Of a stretch of 64,000 bases of DNA, positions 35,071 through 46,761 are shown piece after piece. Numbering within the stretch: the stretch's first letter is position 1; each line of letters begins with the position of its first letter. Both the position numbers and the translations under genes were made by a program. The DNA is from Botryotinia globosa (lineage: Eukaryota; Ascomycota; Leotiomycetes; Helotiales; Sclerotiniaceae), in contig RCSZ01000001.1 of the NCBI GenBank assembly GCA_014898425.1, forward strand, positions 2,728,001 through 2,792,000, in the 5' to 3' direction. The notes under the pieces were generated by a model. It ran no database searches and was not told the DNA's origin. It saw only the letters and a list, made by a program, of their open reading frames with translations.

Positions 35071-36000
35071 ATGAAGGTATCAGAGAGAAACATTCACCGA
35101 AGACTAAATGTTAAACAACAACAGTTGTTGGCAAACAAGATTATGATCGAATCCATTGCAGTACGAGACATCATTGTTTCATCACACCATGGAAATTGGC
35201 CGCTGCCGATGTCTCATTCTCGAATCGAAATACTGAACCAAGATACCGATATCGAGAATATCCTACCTAGTTACTTTCGTATTCTAGTAGATGGAAAGCG
35301 TTTCAAATATATTACAATTGATCCTGGAACCTATCTCGCAAGAGATCTCTGCTCTCCTTCTCTTCTCTCGAAGAAATTACCTCCATTGCCATCTGAAGGA
35401 GATGCCGAAAGTTGGAACCTGGCCCGAATCTCCTTAGTAGGTGGAATTCCAACTGTGGTCGAAGCTTTCAAAGCTGCCCTCCCTAAAATTGATAGTTCAT
35501 GGTTTCCTAAGCCAATAAGTCATATTGACTATCTCTCACTCGAATTTATTCGAAAATTAGACCCCAATGTGCATTTGGCATCATCCCCAGCCTTCGATAG
35601 GCCAGTCTGTGCTAAAGTTGCCAACTTCTACTGGGAAACAAACTATATCGCCGAAATCCAAGTATACTCTTGGCTACATAATCGCAATATCCTCATCCCA
35701 AAGTTTCTTGGGTGTATAACTGAAGGTGGACGCGTGATAGGTTTGCTAACGGAAAATGTTGAAGGTAGGAGAGCTACTACCGCCGACCTATCTCTTTGCC
35801 AGACCGTCATCAGACAGTTACACAAATTGGGAATTATACATGGTTCCTTAGACGAGACCAAGTTCTTGATATCGCAAAATAAAGCGGTTTTGGTAAGTTT
35901 CGACACTGCAGAACGGTGTAAGGACAAAAGGATAATGAAGGAAGAAATGGAGCTGTTTGTAGAGAAACTGCAAGCTGCGACTGTTGCAAACTCGGATTGA
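35071..36000 (+). CDS. Protein-kinase-like protein lacking catalytic residues
   Basis: ATG at 35071, 309 residues. The open frame extends 15 bases upstream to a TTG, so a short upstream exon cannot be excluded. The C-terminal half follows a kinase fold: VCAKVANF with a possible beta-3 lysine, a helix with Glu (AEIQVYSWLH), a hinge-like LTENVEG, then LHKLGIIHGSLDETKFLI in place of the catalytic loop and VLVSFDTAE in place of the DFG region. The catalytic Asp is replaced by Ser (HGS) and the metal-binding Asn is missing, so phosphotransfer looks unlikely. Many fungi have expanded families of such small kinase-like proteins. No signal peptide. The substrate or partner is unknown. Confidence 0.75.
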   Translation: MKVSERNIHRRLNVKQQQLLANKIMIESIAVRDIIVSSHHGNWPLPMSHSRIEILNQDTDIENILPSYFRILVDGKRFKYITIDPGTYLARDLCSPSLLSKKLPPLPSEGDAESWNLARISLVGGIPTVVEAFKAALPKIDSSWFPKPISHIDYLSLEFIRKLDPNVHLASSPAFDRPVCAKVANFYWETNYIAEIQVYSWLHNRNILIPKFLGCITEGGRVIGLLTENVEGRRATTADLSLCQTVIRQLHKLGIIHGSLDETKFLISQNKAVLVSFDTAERCKDKRIMKEEMELFVEKLQAATVANSD

Positions 36001-36652
36001 GCATTTTATCAGTCCATATCAGCAAATATATCGTTCAAATTCCAGATGAACATTCAACGATTGTATAGCTAAAATATCTAAAAGTTAAACCTCAAGCTTC
36101 TCGACCCTTTCTACAAGCTCATCGTTTCTTAGCAGTTGTACAAGGTAGCATTAGAATCGAAAGGGGAACTTGTTAGTCTTAGCGATACCGATGACTAGGG
36201 CAACGAATTGTGGAGAATCGATTATGATTGTTGCTGTCATAGGCGTGTTCATTGCGCCATTGTGATTGTCAATGCGAAGGGCGTGCCGAGAAACAACTGT
36301 GAATTTTACTGGCGAAAAGCTGACGATTCACGCCTTCATAACTTTACTGACTAATAGAGATATCTGTGTGATCATTTGCCATTTCGTAATTGTTCGGTTC
36401 AAAATATTCAATCTCGAATTTGATAAATGGCTATAATTAGTATGTATGAGTCTGCAATTGGTGGCGGTTATCTTTTTTTATTCCATCGACTTGACACTAA
36501 GATACCCAGCAACGAATCTTTATCGATACAAATAATCGTTCAAGTCTCTTGAACTAATTTCATTGCATTTATTTCAAATTCAACTACATACATAGGTACA
36601 TACCTACACAAGCATATAAAGAGTATAAAGGTATCTGCAAAACAAGAAAGCC
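36001..36652. other. Intergenic promoter interval
   Basis: It lies between the kinase-like gene and the PLP-enzyme gene on the same strand. AT-rich; nothing specific is recognised apart from a TATAAAG-type sequence near 36616. Confidence 0.5.
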
Positions 36653-38011
36653 ATGGCAACTTCTCAGCCCGGTCTAAATGGTCAACAAGATCTTCAAGAT
36701 CACACCCCCAATCAAGGACTCTCTACATTATCACTCTCTTCCCAAACCATACACGCCGACGATTTCCTCAACAAAGGTCAAGATGTTGCACCACCTATGC
36801 ACGTATCTACCATCTTTCGCCACAGTAACAATCCAGACGACCTCGTTGCCATAAGTGAGCTAGATGTGAGTACCCGCCGCCCATGCAAACACTTCAATCA
36901 CATGATCTACCTTTAGCATCTTTCTCACTCATATCTTTCAAACCTCATCACTAACACCACTTGATAGCCCCATGCAACTCAAGATAGCCACGTCTATTCC
37001 CGCATAAGCGCCCCCAACACCACCCGCTTCGAAGCAATTCTGAGCAACATCCTCAAAGGCCCCACTCTCACATATACATGCGGTCTCTCTGCCTTCCACG
37101 CCGCTCTCGTCTATCTCAACCCCAAACGCATTTCCATCGGTGAAGGCTACCACGGCTGTCACGGCGTCATAGACGTGCACACCAAACTTACCGGGCTCCG
37201 AAAACTCCCTCTCGATTGTCCCGCCGAGGATCTCCACCCCGGCGATGTTATCCACGTGGAAACCCCGCTCAACCCCTACGGCACCGCCTACAATCTTACT
37301 GTCTTTGCCAAGAAGGCGCATTCCCGCGGCGCGTTCCTATGCGTCGATGCGACGTTTGCGCCGCCGCCTCTGCAGGATCCGTTTCTCTGGGGTGCCGATA
37401 TCGTCGTGCATAGCGGCACCAAGTATATCGGTGGACATTCCGATATGCTCTGTGGTATTCTCACTGTAAATCCCAAACATGTTGCAGATGGTTGGTTTCA
37501 GGGGCTACAGAAAGAGCGAGTGATGCTGGGGAATGTGATGGGGTCGATGGAAGGATGGCTGGGTATCCGCAGCGTTCGAACGCTGGAAATTCGTGTCAAG
37601 CAGCAATCGGCCTCAGCTCAGAATCTTGTTTCGTGGTTACATAATGCTTTGAAATCTGATAGTCCCGAAACAGAGGTGGTGAGGAAGGCGGTACTTAGAG
37701 TTGAGCATGCAAGTTTGCAAGAAGAGGATATTAAGGATGGGTGGCTATTGAAGCAGATGCCAAATGGATTTGGACCGGTGTTTTCTATCGTCTTGAAAGA
37801 AGTAGGGTTCGCGAAGAACTTACCCAGCAAGTTGGAATTGTTCCATCACGCCACGAGTTTGGGCGGTGTAGAGAGTTTGGTTGAGTGGAGAGCAATGTCA
37901 GATGCTACTGTTGATCAGAAATTGTTGCGGGTCAGTGTAGGAATTGAGGGATGGGAGGATTTGAGAGATGATCTTTTGCAAGCCTTCAAGTCATTAGTAG
38001 ATGGTAAATAA
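36653..38011 (+). CDS. Cys/Met-metabolism PLP-dependent enzyme (cystathionine gamma-synthase / beta-lyase family)
   Basis: Exons are 36653-36865 and 36968-38011, joined by a 102-bp intron (GTGAGT...TAG) in phase 0; 418 residues. Fold-type I features are present: PPMHVSTIFRH near the N-terminus, YSRISAPNTTRFEAIL, the CGLSAFHAAL phosphate-binding turn, HVETPLNPYG, CVDATFAPPPLQDP, and SGTKYIGGHSDM with the PLP lysine at about K223. Members perform transsulfuration, sulfhydrylation or lyase reactions on Cys, homocysteine or O-acyl-homoserine substrates; the exact reaction cannot be fixed from sequence alone. CGLSAFHAA and the short length suggest one of the fungal side branches rather than canonical Met enzymes. 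It is probably cytosolic. Confidence 0.85.
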
Positions 38012-38370
38012 AATCTCGGAAGGAGCATGTGAATGTTAGAGCCTATTTGGCACGCATATTATGAAGAATTATGATAATGTCAAGTATTCTATTGCATTTA
38101 TCATAGATCACATGGCATATCAGGAAGTAAGTTATTGGTTATACTATTGGTTATGAGTAGAGAGTTCGAAGGACTCTATGTCTCTAATATACAACGAGCA
38201 TGAGTGCCTCATTCTATGCTCTAGTTTAGTAAAAGACGGCCACTTGGTGACATATCTCTCCTGTCATCTCACGTTCCTCCATCAGAATTCTTCATACATT
38301 CTAGCCTGATCAGATGCTGCTGTGAGGTGGTACTATCCGATCATGTTGTCAGCCAGCAGGGCCTTACAGC
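38012..38370. other. Convergent 3' intergenic interval
   Basis: It contains the 3' flanks of the PLP-enzyme gene and of valyl-tRNA synthetase. Nothing else is seen. Confidence 0.55.
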
Positions 38371-41300
38371 CTAAACCTTCATCTTCTCAAACATCTCTAC
38401 GGTCTCTTGTAATGCTTGTAATTTTGCATCGATATCTCGCTCCCGGTTCTCGTAAAATTGAATAGTATCGGAACCTTTGCTTAGCTCTGCTTTGATGGTA
38501 TACACATCAACTTGTTCTTCTTTTGCTTCATCTATCTTCGCTCTGAACTTATCAGCCTCCTTCGCAGCATCTTGTATGCGATTCTTGACTTCAAGATAAA
38601 CGTTTGCATCAGCTGAGACAGGGAAAACTGCACAGTTAGCAGGTTTGGTTTCTCCAGCCTTCGCAACACTGATCTTCACTGGTGTCTTGCGACGGATTGC
38701 GCAAAGTGATTGGATCGTGGGGAGTTGCGCTGACACTGTATCGTATGACATTTGATTAAGGCAGGAGATATGAACCACACCTTCGTCCTTGACAGCATAG
38801 TCCTCTAATAATGAACGGATACCTTTCGAGCAGCCTAGCACAAGCTCATAAGCCACCTCAGATTTCGCGTCATGAAAGGATGGCTCATACTGTGGATATT
38901 CAGCGATTGTGATTGAAGGTGTGCTGTCGTTTGGTCTGCGTGGTAGCCGCTGCCAGAGCTCTTCAGTCAAGAAGGGCATAAAGGGAGATAAAAGTCGCAA
39001 GCCATGTTCGATTGTGGTATACAATGTATCCATAGCTGAGCGAGCTTCTTCGGGTGTGCCATTTGAGATGATCGATTTTGAATTCTCAATATAGATATCA
39101 AACAACTCATCATACAAGTACCGTTGACTAATCTTGGTCGATAGTCCGAACCTACGCTCTTCTAGTGCCTGATTAATTTGTTTCACAGCTGTGTTCATCT
39201 TTGTCAAGATCCATCGCTCTGGTAGGCTCTCATTTCCTGTCAAAGCACTGCTCTCTCGAGGAACGAAATCGCTACCAAGCTTGCCAAGGACATATTTCGT
39301 GGCCTGGTAGATCTTGTTACAGAATCTAGAGGAACCAGTCATCGTTCTCATATCGATTTTCATGTCGCTGCCAGATAATTGAGTTTGGCTTATGAGCGAA
39401 AACCGCAATACATCAGCTCCAAATCTCGGAATGCCTTGTGGAAAGGCCTTTTTTTGGTATTTGATGGCATTCTTGACTTCATTTTGAGGCAAATTTCCAT
39501 GAAGTAACTTTTGGTGCAAATCATCTAGGCTAATCCCATCAAGAATATCTATCGGGTCGATAACGTTGCCAAGAGACTTTGACATTTTCCGGCCTTCATT
39601 ATCGCGTACCAAACCATGACAGAAGACTTCGGTAAAGGGCACTTTTCCGGTCAATTTCAAAGAGAACATGATCATACGACTGACCCAGACTGGCATGATA
39701 TCCCAACCTGTCTCCAAAGTCGTAGTCGGGAAGTAATTTTCGAGATCTGTCGTCTTTTCTGGCCATCCGAGGGTGGCAAATGGCCAAAGTGCAGAGCTGA
39801 ACCAGGTATCTAATACATCATCATCTTGCCTGAGTGTAACTTTCTTGCCGGGGAATTTTCGCTCTGCCTTTTCCCGAGCTTCGCTTTCTGTCCGGCCACA
39901 TACCCAGTGCTCCTCATCAGCATCATTTCCACAATCCTCACCCTCGATACTGATTGCCCAGACCGGTATTCGATGACCCCACCATAGTTGTCTCGACAGG
40001 CACCAGTCCTCGGGATCTTGCATTCTTTCTAAGAATAAATCCTTTTGCGTCTTTGGCTGGATAATGATTTCGCCATTTTCAACTACTTCCATTGCAGCTT
40101 TCGACAATGATTTCGTTCTCATCCACCATTGGGGTATCAAGAACGGCTCAATAATATCCCCAGATCGGCTGCAAATCGGTACAACCATCTTATTCGGCTC
40201 TTGTTTCGTATAGAGGCCAAGTTTCTTGAGTTCGTTGATAACACCGTATCTTGCATTGAACCTCTTCTGTCCAGCAAAAGGACCAGCATTGCTATTGAGA
40301 GTACCGTCTTTGTTTAAGATGTTGATAAATGGGAGATTATGTTTTTTGCCTAAGTCGAAGTCATTATGGTCATGAGCAGGCGTTAGTTTGACAGCGCCAG
40401 TTCCAAACTCTTTGTCAACATATTCATCGGCGACAATCTTTAGCTTTCTGTCGGCGATAAATGGATGTTGCGCGGTCTTGCCAATGAAATCCTTGTATCG
40501 ATCATCCTGAGGATGCACAGCAATGCCAGTATCACCCAGCATTGTCTCTGGCCTTGTTGTTGCAACTTCGATGGTCTGATCAGATCCTTCAATTGGATAC
40601 TTGAAATATGTCAATGTTCCAAATTCAATTTTTTTGTCATAACCTGGCACACTCAGTTTGGTACTTCCTTGAAGCTCCTTTTGGTCAACTTCAAGCGTGG
40701 ATATAGACGTGGAGAGGCTACATGACCAATGCACAAGCTTATTAGCTCGGTAGATGAGGCCCTCTTCAAAAAACCGCACGAAGCTCTCATTGACCGCTTT
40801 GGAAAATGGCTCACTCCTCGTGTAGGCAACGCGGTCCCAGTCTGGAGAGATACCTAGTCTGCGTATCGTTTTGATAATCGCTTCTTGATATACCTCCTTC
40901 CAGTCCTCACATAGCTGTACAAATTCATCCCTTGTAAAATCCTGCTTTTTGGACTTTCCATCTTTCGGATTTTTGGCAAGCTGCTTCTCGACAACAGCTT
41001 GGGTCGCAATGCCTGCATGATCGCAGCCGGGGATATAGAGTGTTGAGTGGCCTTGCATACGATGTAGTCTAGTAAGGGTATCTTGTAATGAAACTGCTAG
41101 GGCATGTCCAATATGTAATCTGCCTGTAACCTGCGACTGGCGTTAGCAGATAGCCATATTACCAATACATATATCAGCTCACACATTGGGTGGTGGCATA
41201 GCAATGACGTATTTTCCTTTCGGTTTAAGGCTGCCGTCGTTATCTGTTTGTGGTTTAAAAAGTCCCTGCTTCTCCCAAAAGCTATACCAGGAGGACTCGA

Positions 41301-41577
41301 CGACACTGGGTAAATAAGTGCTGTGGAATTCCTCATCGAATGGTTTCAATATCTTTTTCTGTCCAGCGGGTGTCTCATCGACCCAATCGTTCGATTGGAC
41401 GAACTTCTTACGCTTCAGATTTTGCTCGATTTTGTTGGCGAGTCTCTCATGCTTCAATGGCTGGTTTCCGCTGACGGGCTCCGCCTGTGTAGAAACCATT
41501 CGCAATGGTATACGCAAGGGCACCAACCGGTGCCCGAGGTGGAAACCGCAATTGCGAATGCTGTATCTTGCCCGCAT
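38371..41577 (-). CDS. VAS1: Valyl-tRNA synthetase, probably dual cytosolic/mitochondrial
   Basis: It charges tRNA-Val. Exons are 41577-41185 and 41130-38371, with a 54-bp intron (GTGTGA...CAG) that rejoins MPPPNV.TGRLHIGHAL exactly across the class I HIGH motif; 1,050 residues. The editing domain follows (GDTGIAVHPQDDRY; TPAHDHNDFDLGKKH), then GRKMSKSLGNVIDP with the KMSKS loop near residue 646, the anticodon-binding domain, and the valine-specific C-terminal coiled coil. The first ATG gives an Arg-rich, acid-free leader (MRARYSIRNCGFHLGHR...) that looks mitochondrial; a second ATG at codon 27 starts MVSTQAEP, which would be cytosolic. Yeast VAS1 and Neurospora cyt-20 make both forms from one gene. 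Confidence 0.95.
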
Positions 41578-43224
41578 ATTCGATGTTAGTCGAAATCATA
41601 TGTCCATAAGCTTGAGATCTTTTTTATATCAACCCCACCCACTACGCGTGCGCATACAAAAAGTCGCGAAGCATAAATTTCCACAGTTCAGTCAATCATT
41701 TCATGAGGATGTACAATAAAAGTAAAAGAAATGAGAGGTAATTAGGAATGAAGATGTGCGAGAGTTACCTTTTCGTGATAGTAGAAAATCAATAGATGCT
41801 AGATAGCTACTAGATAGGTTTAAAAGATGCAAGTCTTACCTAGGTACATACAGAATTGTATGATTGCCCAGGTGTGTGTATAGAGAGAGTATGGTTCAAA
41901 TAATCCCTGCCCTGCTCCTAACGATAAGCTAGTGCCACCTACCTACTCCGTATCTACCTACCTACCTACCTACCTACCTACTTACTCAACAGAAGCCGTC
42001 TACTATGTACTAGAATACGAGAATACCTCGAATCTCGAACCACCATTGTGTGTACCCATACGACGATACAGACAACACAGACAACAACAAGCTTCTACTC
42101 TATCTCTAATGACAATGACAATGGCAATGGACACGCCCATACAACGTACCACATACAAATTGAGCTATTCCTATAAAGTCGTGCAACTGATAAGTATAAA
42201 ACTATGGAAACGGTAAACTCATCTGCCATCCTTTCCATAAACAGAAGAGATGTTCATGTTCATGATCATGATCTGGTACTTTCTTATTCTAATTCCCATA
42301 CACAAGCCATCAATACTTCTCGTTGTACAAACGACTGTCGTGAAAGCTTAACCACATGTGTAGGAGAAATCACGGTTCCAAGACACCAACCACCTCACAC
42401 TCTAAACACTGATAGTCGGCCGCTTGAAGAGCTACCTGGTGAGCCCGACTATTAGATGCTAATACTTCGTAAACCAGATCACCATCTTACTAATTATTAC
42501 CTACTTTCAACCAAGGTAGGAGGGATGCACGATAGGCGAGCTCGTGGGTATTATGTACATACAAATTAATCACGGAACAAAAGTATCAAGCGGGACTTTC
42601 TCGGGAATTAAACCACACCATTCACCAACCAATATCTCGGCTCGGGCAGATATTACCGCGAAGTACAGTATGCTCGTATGCCAAGCAAGCACAACCCCGC
42701 AAACACTCGCAGATCACAATCTTTTGACTGAGAGCACCACAATGACAACAAGCAAGTGCAGTTGTGCAAACAAGGTGTTCACTGTTCAATAGTCCATCTA
42801 TTATGCTCTTATCCGATGGCTCGCAAATGACCTTTTGGTGCATCTGCCCTGACATGGGTGTGGGCGAATCGACGAAATTGCAACGAATCGTCCGGTCGTA
42901 TACTTTACGCCTTCCTCCTTTGAGTCACGTATGGAGCTTGACAAAAGCATATTGATCTCACGCGCCAGTGAATAGTTTTTAAACCGGCATGGTTGTGTGG
43001 TGAATTGAGAGGAGATCGCGGGGTAAACAACTCAATACAACTCGTACCTGATTAACCGATGTTGGCCAGACTTGCATGTATATACGATCATATCCCATCA
43101 GAATTTACTTGGGTTAAGATTCATATGCACTCACTGTAGGGAATAGGTGCACCAATTCTCCTCAATTACTTCAAGTCTAGACCATCCATTCAAATCGCCA
43201 GTTCTAGGGTATTCCACAACTACC
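41578..43224. other. Divergent promoter interval
   Basis: It lies between valyl-tRNA synthetase and the GH125 gene. It contains TACCTAGGTA near 41839 and the CTAC microsatellite listed separately. ORFs up to about 94 codons here have no supporting features. Confidence 0.55.
41938..41985. repeat. (CTAC)n microsatellite
   Basis: An interrupted run of CTAC/CTACC tetranucleotides covers about 48 bp in the promoter interval. Confidence 0.9.
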
Positions 43225-44968
43225 ATGAGAGTCTTCTCTAATTACGTCGCCGTTACGGCTGCATTCTTGCTCTCTAGAGTCCAAGCACAATGTCCAGACT
43301 ACTCTCAATATTCTCTCACACAACATCCACCCCTTAGCAGTGGGAGGTATGCATTATCATGGATGAGACCGGAACCAGCATGTCGGACCTTCAACTCCTC
43401 AATTGTAGAGAAAACCATCAGCGATATGGAGTCGGTGATTGCAGACCCTGATCTCTACCGCATATTCCAGAACTCATTTCCCAATTCTCTCGATACAGCT
43501 GTGAAATGGAGAGGCTATGCAGCAGATAACGCGGAAGAAGAATTGACATTCTTGATCACGGGAGATATCGATGCTATGTGGCTACGAGATTCAGCAAACC
43601 AGATGCAAAGTTACTTGCCATTGTTAACGAATGATTCGTCTCACGATTCCCTCGCAAGTCTCTATCGAGGTGTCATCAATCTCCAAGCTCGATATATCCT
43701 CGAAGCACCATACTGCAATTCCTTCCAAGCACCCGCCGAAAGTGGAATTCCACCACAGCAAAATCAAGCAAACCCAGATACCTTTACTCCCGCCGAACCC
43801 ACCAGCATTGTTTTTGAGTGTAAATACGAACTAGACTCTTTGGCTGCATTTTTAGAGATCTCAAACGACTATTACGATGCTACGGGGGATATCACGTTTT
43901 TTCAAAAATTCAATTGGGTTAATGCTATTGAGACCATCATTTCCACAACGGAGGGACTCTTGATCGGAACTTATGCTGCTAATGGCAGTGTCAATACAAG
44001 TCCATACACATGGTTACGAGAGACAACCAGTTCAACCGAGACACTGGGTAACACTGGAGCTGGAAATCCCGTCCAAGAAGGCACTGGACTGATCCGATCT
44101 GCATTTAGACCCAGTGACGATGCGTAAGTACTACCCCTCAAAAATCGAAGACACTATAAAAGCTTACGACATCCCATAAAAATAGAACCATCTACCAACT
44201 CTTCATCCCAGCAAACATGATGTTCTCCCGCTACCTCGAATCATGCAGCAAAATCATGGCCAAAATCTACGGCCAACAAGATCTCTCAGACCACATGCAC
44301 ACCTTCGCCAGTAGCATCCGAGCCGCCATCACCAAACACGGTATTGTAAATGATCCCATTTACGGAAAAGTATACGCCTACGAAGTCGATGGATTCGGTT
44401 CTGGTAAGTCATTCGTCTCTCGAACTCGCAAATTACAAAGTCATCATCTAACTCAACATTAGCAAACCGTATGGATGACGCCAACATTCCCTCTCTTCTT
44501 GCAGCTCCTTTCCTAGGTTATCTAAGCGTAAATGATACCATCTATCAAAACACCCGCAAGTTTATCCTCTCGAAAGATAATCCCTATTTCATGCGCGGCC
44601 CCGTTATCAACGCGTAAGTTTACCTCCTCTCTCTTCACTTCCCCCCGTCCCCCCCCCCCATTCCCCTCACTAACACCCTTCCCAGCGTCGGCGGTCCACA
44701 CGTCGGTCCCGGCCACGCCTGGCCCATGGCTAGCATAATCCGCATCCTGACGTCCTCCTCCCCAACCGAAATCTACAGCACCCTCAAGGAAATCGTCAGC
44801 AGCACCGACGGACTAGGTCTTATCCACGAATCGATCAATTCGTTTGATCAGCACCAGTGGAGTCGTCAATGGTTTAGTTGGGCGAACGGCTTGTTTGGTC
44901 AGATGATTTTGGATTTGAATAGGAGGGGTGGAGATGTGGGTGCGGTGTTGGGGATGAGTTTCCAGTAG
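43225..44968 (+). CDS. Secreted GH125 exo-alpha-1,6-mannosidase
   Basis: It removes alpha-1,6-linked mannose from mannans or N-glycans. Exons are 43225-44123, 44186-44403, 44463-44613 and 44686-44968 (516 residues). Each join restores family sequence: [39 protein letters not shown], and [19 protein letters not shown]. The ATG at 43225 begins a signal peptide ([16 protein letters not shown]... cleaved near VQA/QC). Conserved GH125 blocks include [19 protein letters not shown] and the C-terminal [24 protein letters not shown]. Potential N-glycosylation sites (NSS, NDSS, NGS) suit a secreted enzyme. An upstream in-frame ATG at 43147 would bury the signal sequence and was not chosen. Confidence 0.92.
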
Positions 44969-45469
44969 GATGTCTTTTTTTGGTGAGGGGGAGGGAAGAA
45001 CGGAGAAGGGAGAGGGAATAATTTGGTGGAGAGACAGGAGAAAGAAATGAATAGGGGAAATTCAAGGAATAGAAATAGGAATCGGTAATTGGTAATAGGC
45101 ACAATGATGCTCAATTCTCGACACTAACTCACTCCAATCAATACAAATATAATTTCAATCATGATACAATGCATAACCAACTGCTCTACTCAAAATTCTC
45201 TACTCTATATATAGTTCATGTAGACATATAGTTGTAGGTTCAAGTATTTCTATCGCCTTCGATCAAGCCCGAAGATGTGGGTATCACGCAGGTGCGTATA
45301 TAGATATTACAAGTATAATCCCATCACTGACACTCTGAATTGGATCAAAGCCAAATATACTACATCTCGCAAATCATAACAACACAATTGAGGCAAGAAG
45401 TAATTCATTGAAAAGCAAAGAGTTAAAGTCTATCTATTGCACAGCTCCATAAACGAGATTTCCATACTT
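44969..45469. other. Convergent 3' intergenic interval
   Basis: A purine-rich patch follows the GH125 stop. No other feature is supported. Confidence 0.5.
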
Positions 45470-46735
45470 TTATCTTCCTTTGCCTTTTCTTCTCCCGCTT
45501 CCACTCCCACTCGCAGTCACAGGTGCAGGTCTCCTAGAAACTATTCGTTCTCGTTCCTCTGGAGAAACTTGTACTCCTCTTGCTAGCTCATCGCTTGAGT
45601 CTGATTCTTCACTACTATCAGGAATAGTTATGACTTCTCTCTCCCCCCTCGGAGAAGTCCGATGTCTGAGGGATGAATCAGAAGGGATCCTATCGGTGGC
45701 AGCATAGCCCTGTGGTGGACTGCGTCGAACGGAAGTGTAAGAAATATCGGCAGGACCGGAATAATTACGACGACCTGAAGATGACTGTGTATACTGTTGC
45801 GGGGCGGGTGGTGGCTGATCAGCGGTAACCTGGTAATCAAAGGGATCAGCAACATGGTATTGAGAAGAAAGAGATGTCCGTTTGTTATTGGTGGAATGCC
45901 AGCTTTCTTCTTCGGGTAAGGAACGACGAGGACTGTTGTTATGGGAAGTAGGACGCATGCCGTCAGAGAAATGTCGACTCGTACCTGGGGGTGAATGGCC
46001 ATGACGTGCTGATGAACGAGAACGAGATGTGCCTCTGTCCGAAGGAAGGTAGCCACCTATTGGAGTATACGAGGGTCCATCTGGTCCATCAACAATAATT
46101 CCAGGTCCCGCGGCAGCACTGTGTGAAGAACTACCAGATTTTCTTTTCGACTTTCTTTTCTTTGGATCACTGGCTGGCTTGGGGTCCATAAGAGATGCAA
46201 TATCAACGGTTTTTCGATCGCTTCGTCGTTTCTTTTCAGCTCCGCCTCCACTGCTTCCTTTTCTGGCAGCTTTCGCGGCAGCAGCGGCTTGCATACGAAC
46301 TCGTCGGCGTTCCAATGCATCAAGCTCTTCTTGCGTGAGCTTCACGTCTTGTCTTCCCTTTTCTTGAGCGCGTCGAATACGAGCTAGAGCACCTTGTACT
46401 ATTGCTTCCTCGTTATCTCCTCGTAAAGCTAATTGTTTGTCACCACCTTCGTAGTAGTCTGAATATTCGGAATCGGACTCGGAAGATGGCTCGGCCTCGT
46501 CATAAGAATAACCCCGCCTGGGCCTTGTGTTTGAAGAAATATCTATACCCGTGAAATGAAGTGGATCGCTTGCAAATCGTTTCTCGCCCAAATGTAACCC
46601 AACGCCTTGTGTACCTGTATCACCCTCGCTATCAAGCTCCTCGACACGCGACTGTTGCCAATGTCCTTGATCCTGCTCCCACTGCCTCCTCCTCCTGCTC
46701 CCCTTCGCCCCTGATGGTCTTCCCCATTGGGGCAT
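45470..46735 (-). CDS. Disordered basic/acidic protein directly downstream of PRA1
   Basis: Single exon, 421 residues, starting MPQWGRPSG. It has an acidic Ser/Asp/Tyr block (SSESDSEYSDYYEGG, about 85-99), a predicted helix (NEEAIVQGALARIRRAQEKGRQDVKLTQEELDALERRR..., about 107-150), Lys/Arg clusters of nuclear-localisation type (KKRKSKRKS), and a Ser/Pro-rich tail ending RRKGKGR. I do not recognise the family. Its ATG is only 26 bases after the PRA1 stop on the same strand, in a different frame. That leaves no room for a normal promoter, so it may be read from a two-gene transcript, start from a promoter within PRA1, or have an undetected 5' exon. Confidence 0.7.
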   Translation of the reverse strand: MPQWGRPSGAKGSRRRRQWEQDQGHWQQSRVEELDSEGDTGTQGVGLHLGEKRFASDPLHFTGIDISSNTRPRRGYSYDEAEPSSESDSEYSDYYEGGDKQLALRGDNEEAIVQGALARIRRAQEKGRQDVKLTQEELDALERRRVRMQAAAAAKAARKGSSGGGAEKKRRSDRKTVDIASLMDPKPASDPKKRKSKRKSGSSSHSAAAGPGIIVDGPDGPSYTPIGGYLPSDRGTSRSRSSARHGHSPPGTSRHFSDGMRPTSHNNSPRRSLPEEESWHSTNNKRTSLSSQYHVADPFDYQVTADQPPPAPQQYTQSSSGRRNYSGPADISYTSVRRSPPQGYAATDRIPSDSSLRHRTSPRGEREVITIPDSSEESDSSDELARGVQVSPEERERIVSRRPAPVTASGSGSGRRKGKGR

Positions 46736-46761
46736 AGATTTGGGAGATTGCGGCCGACCGT

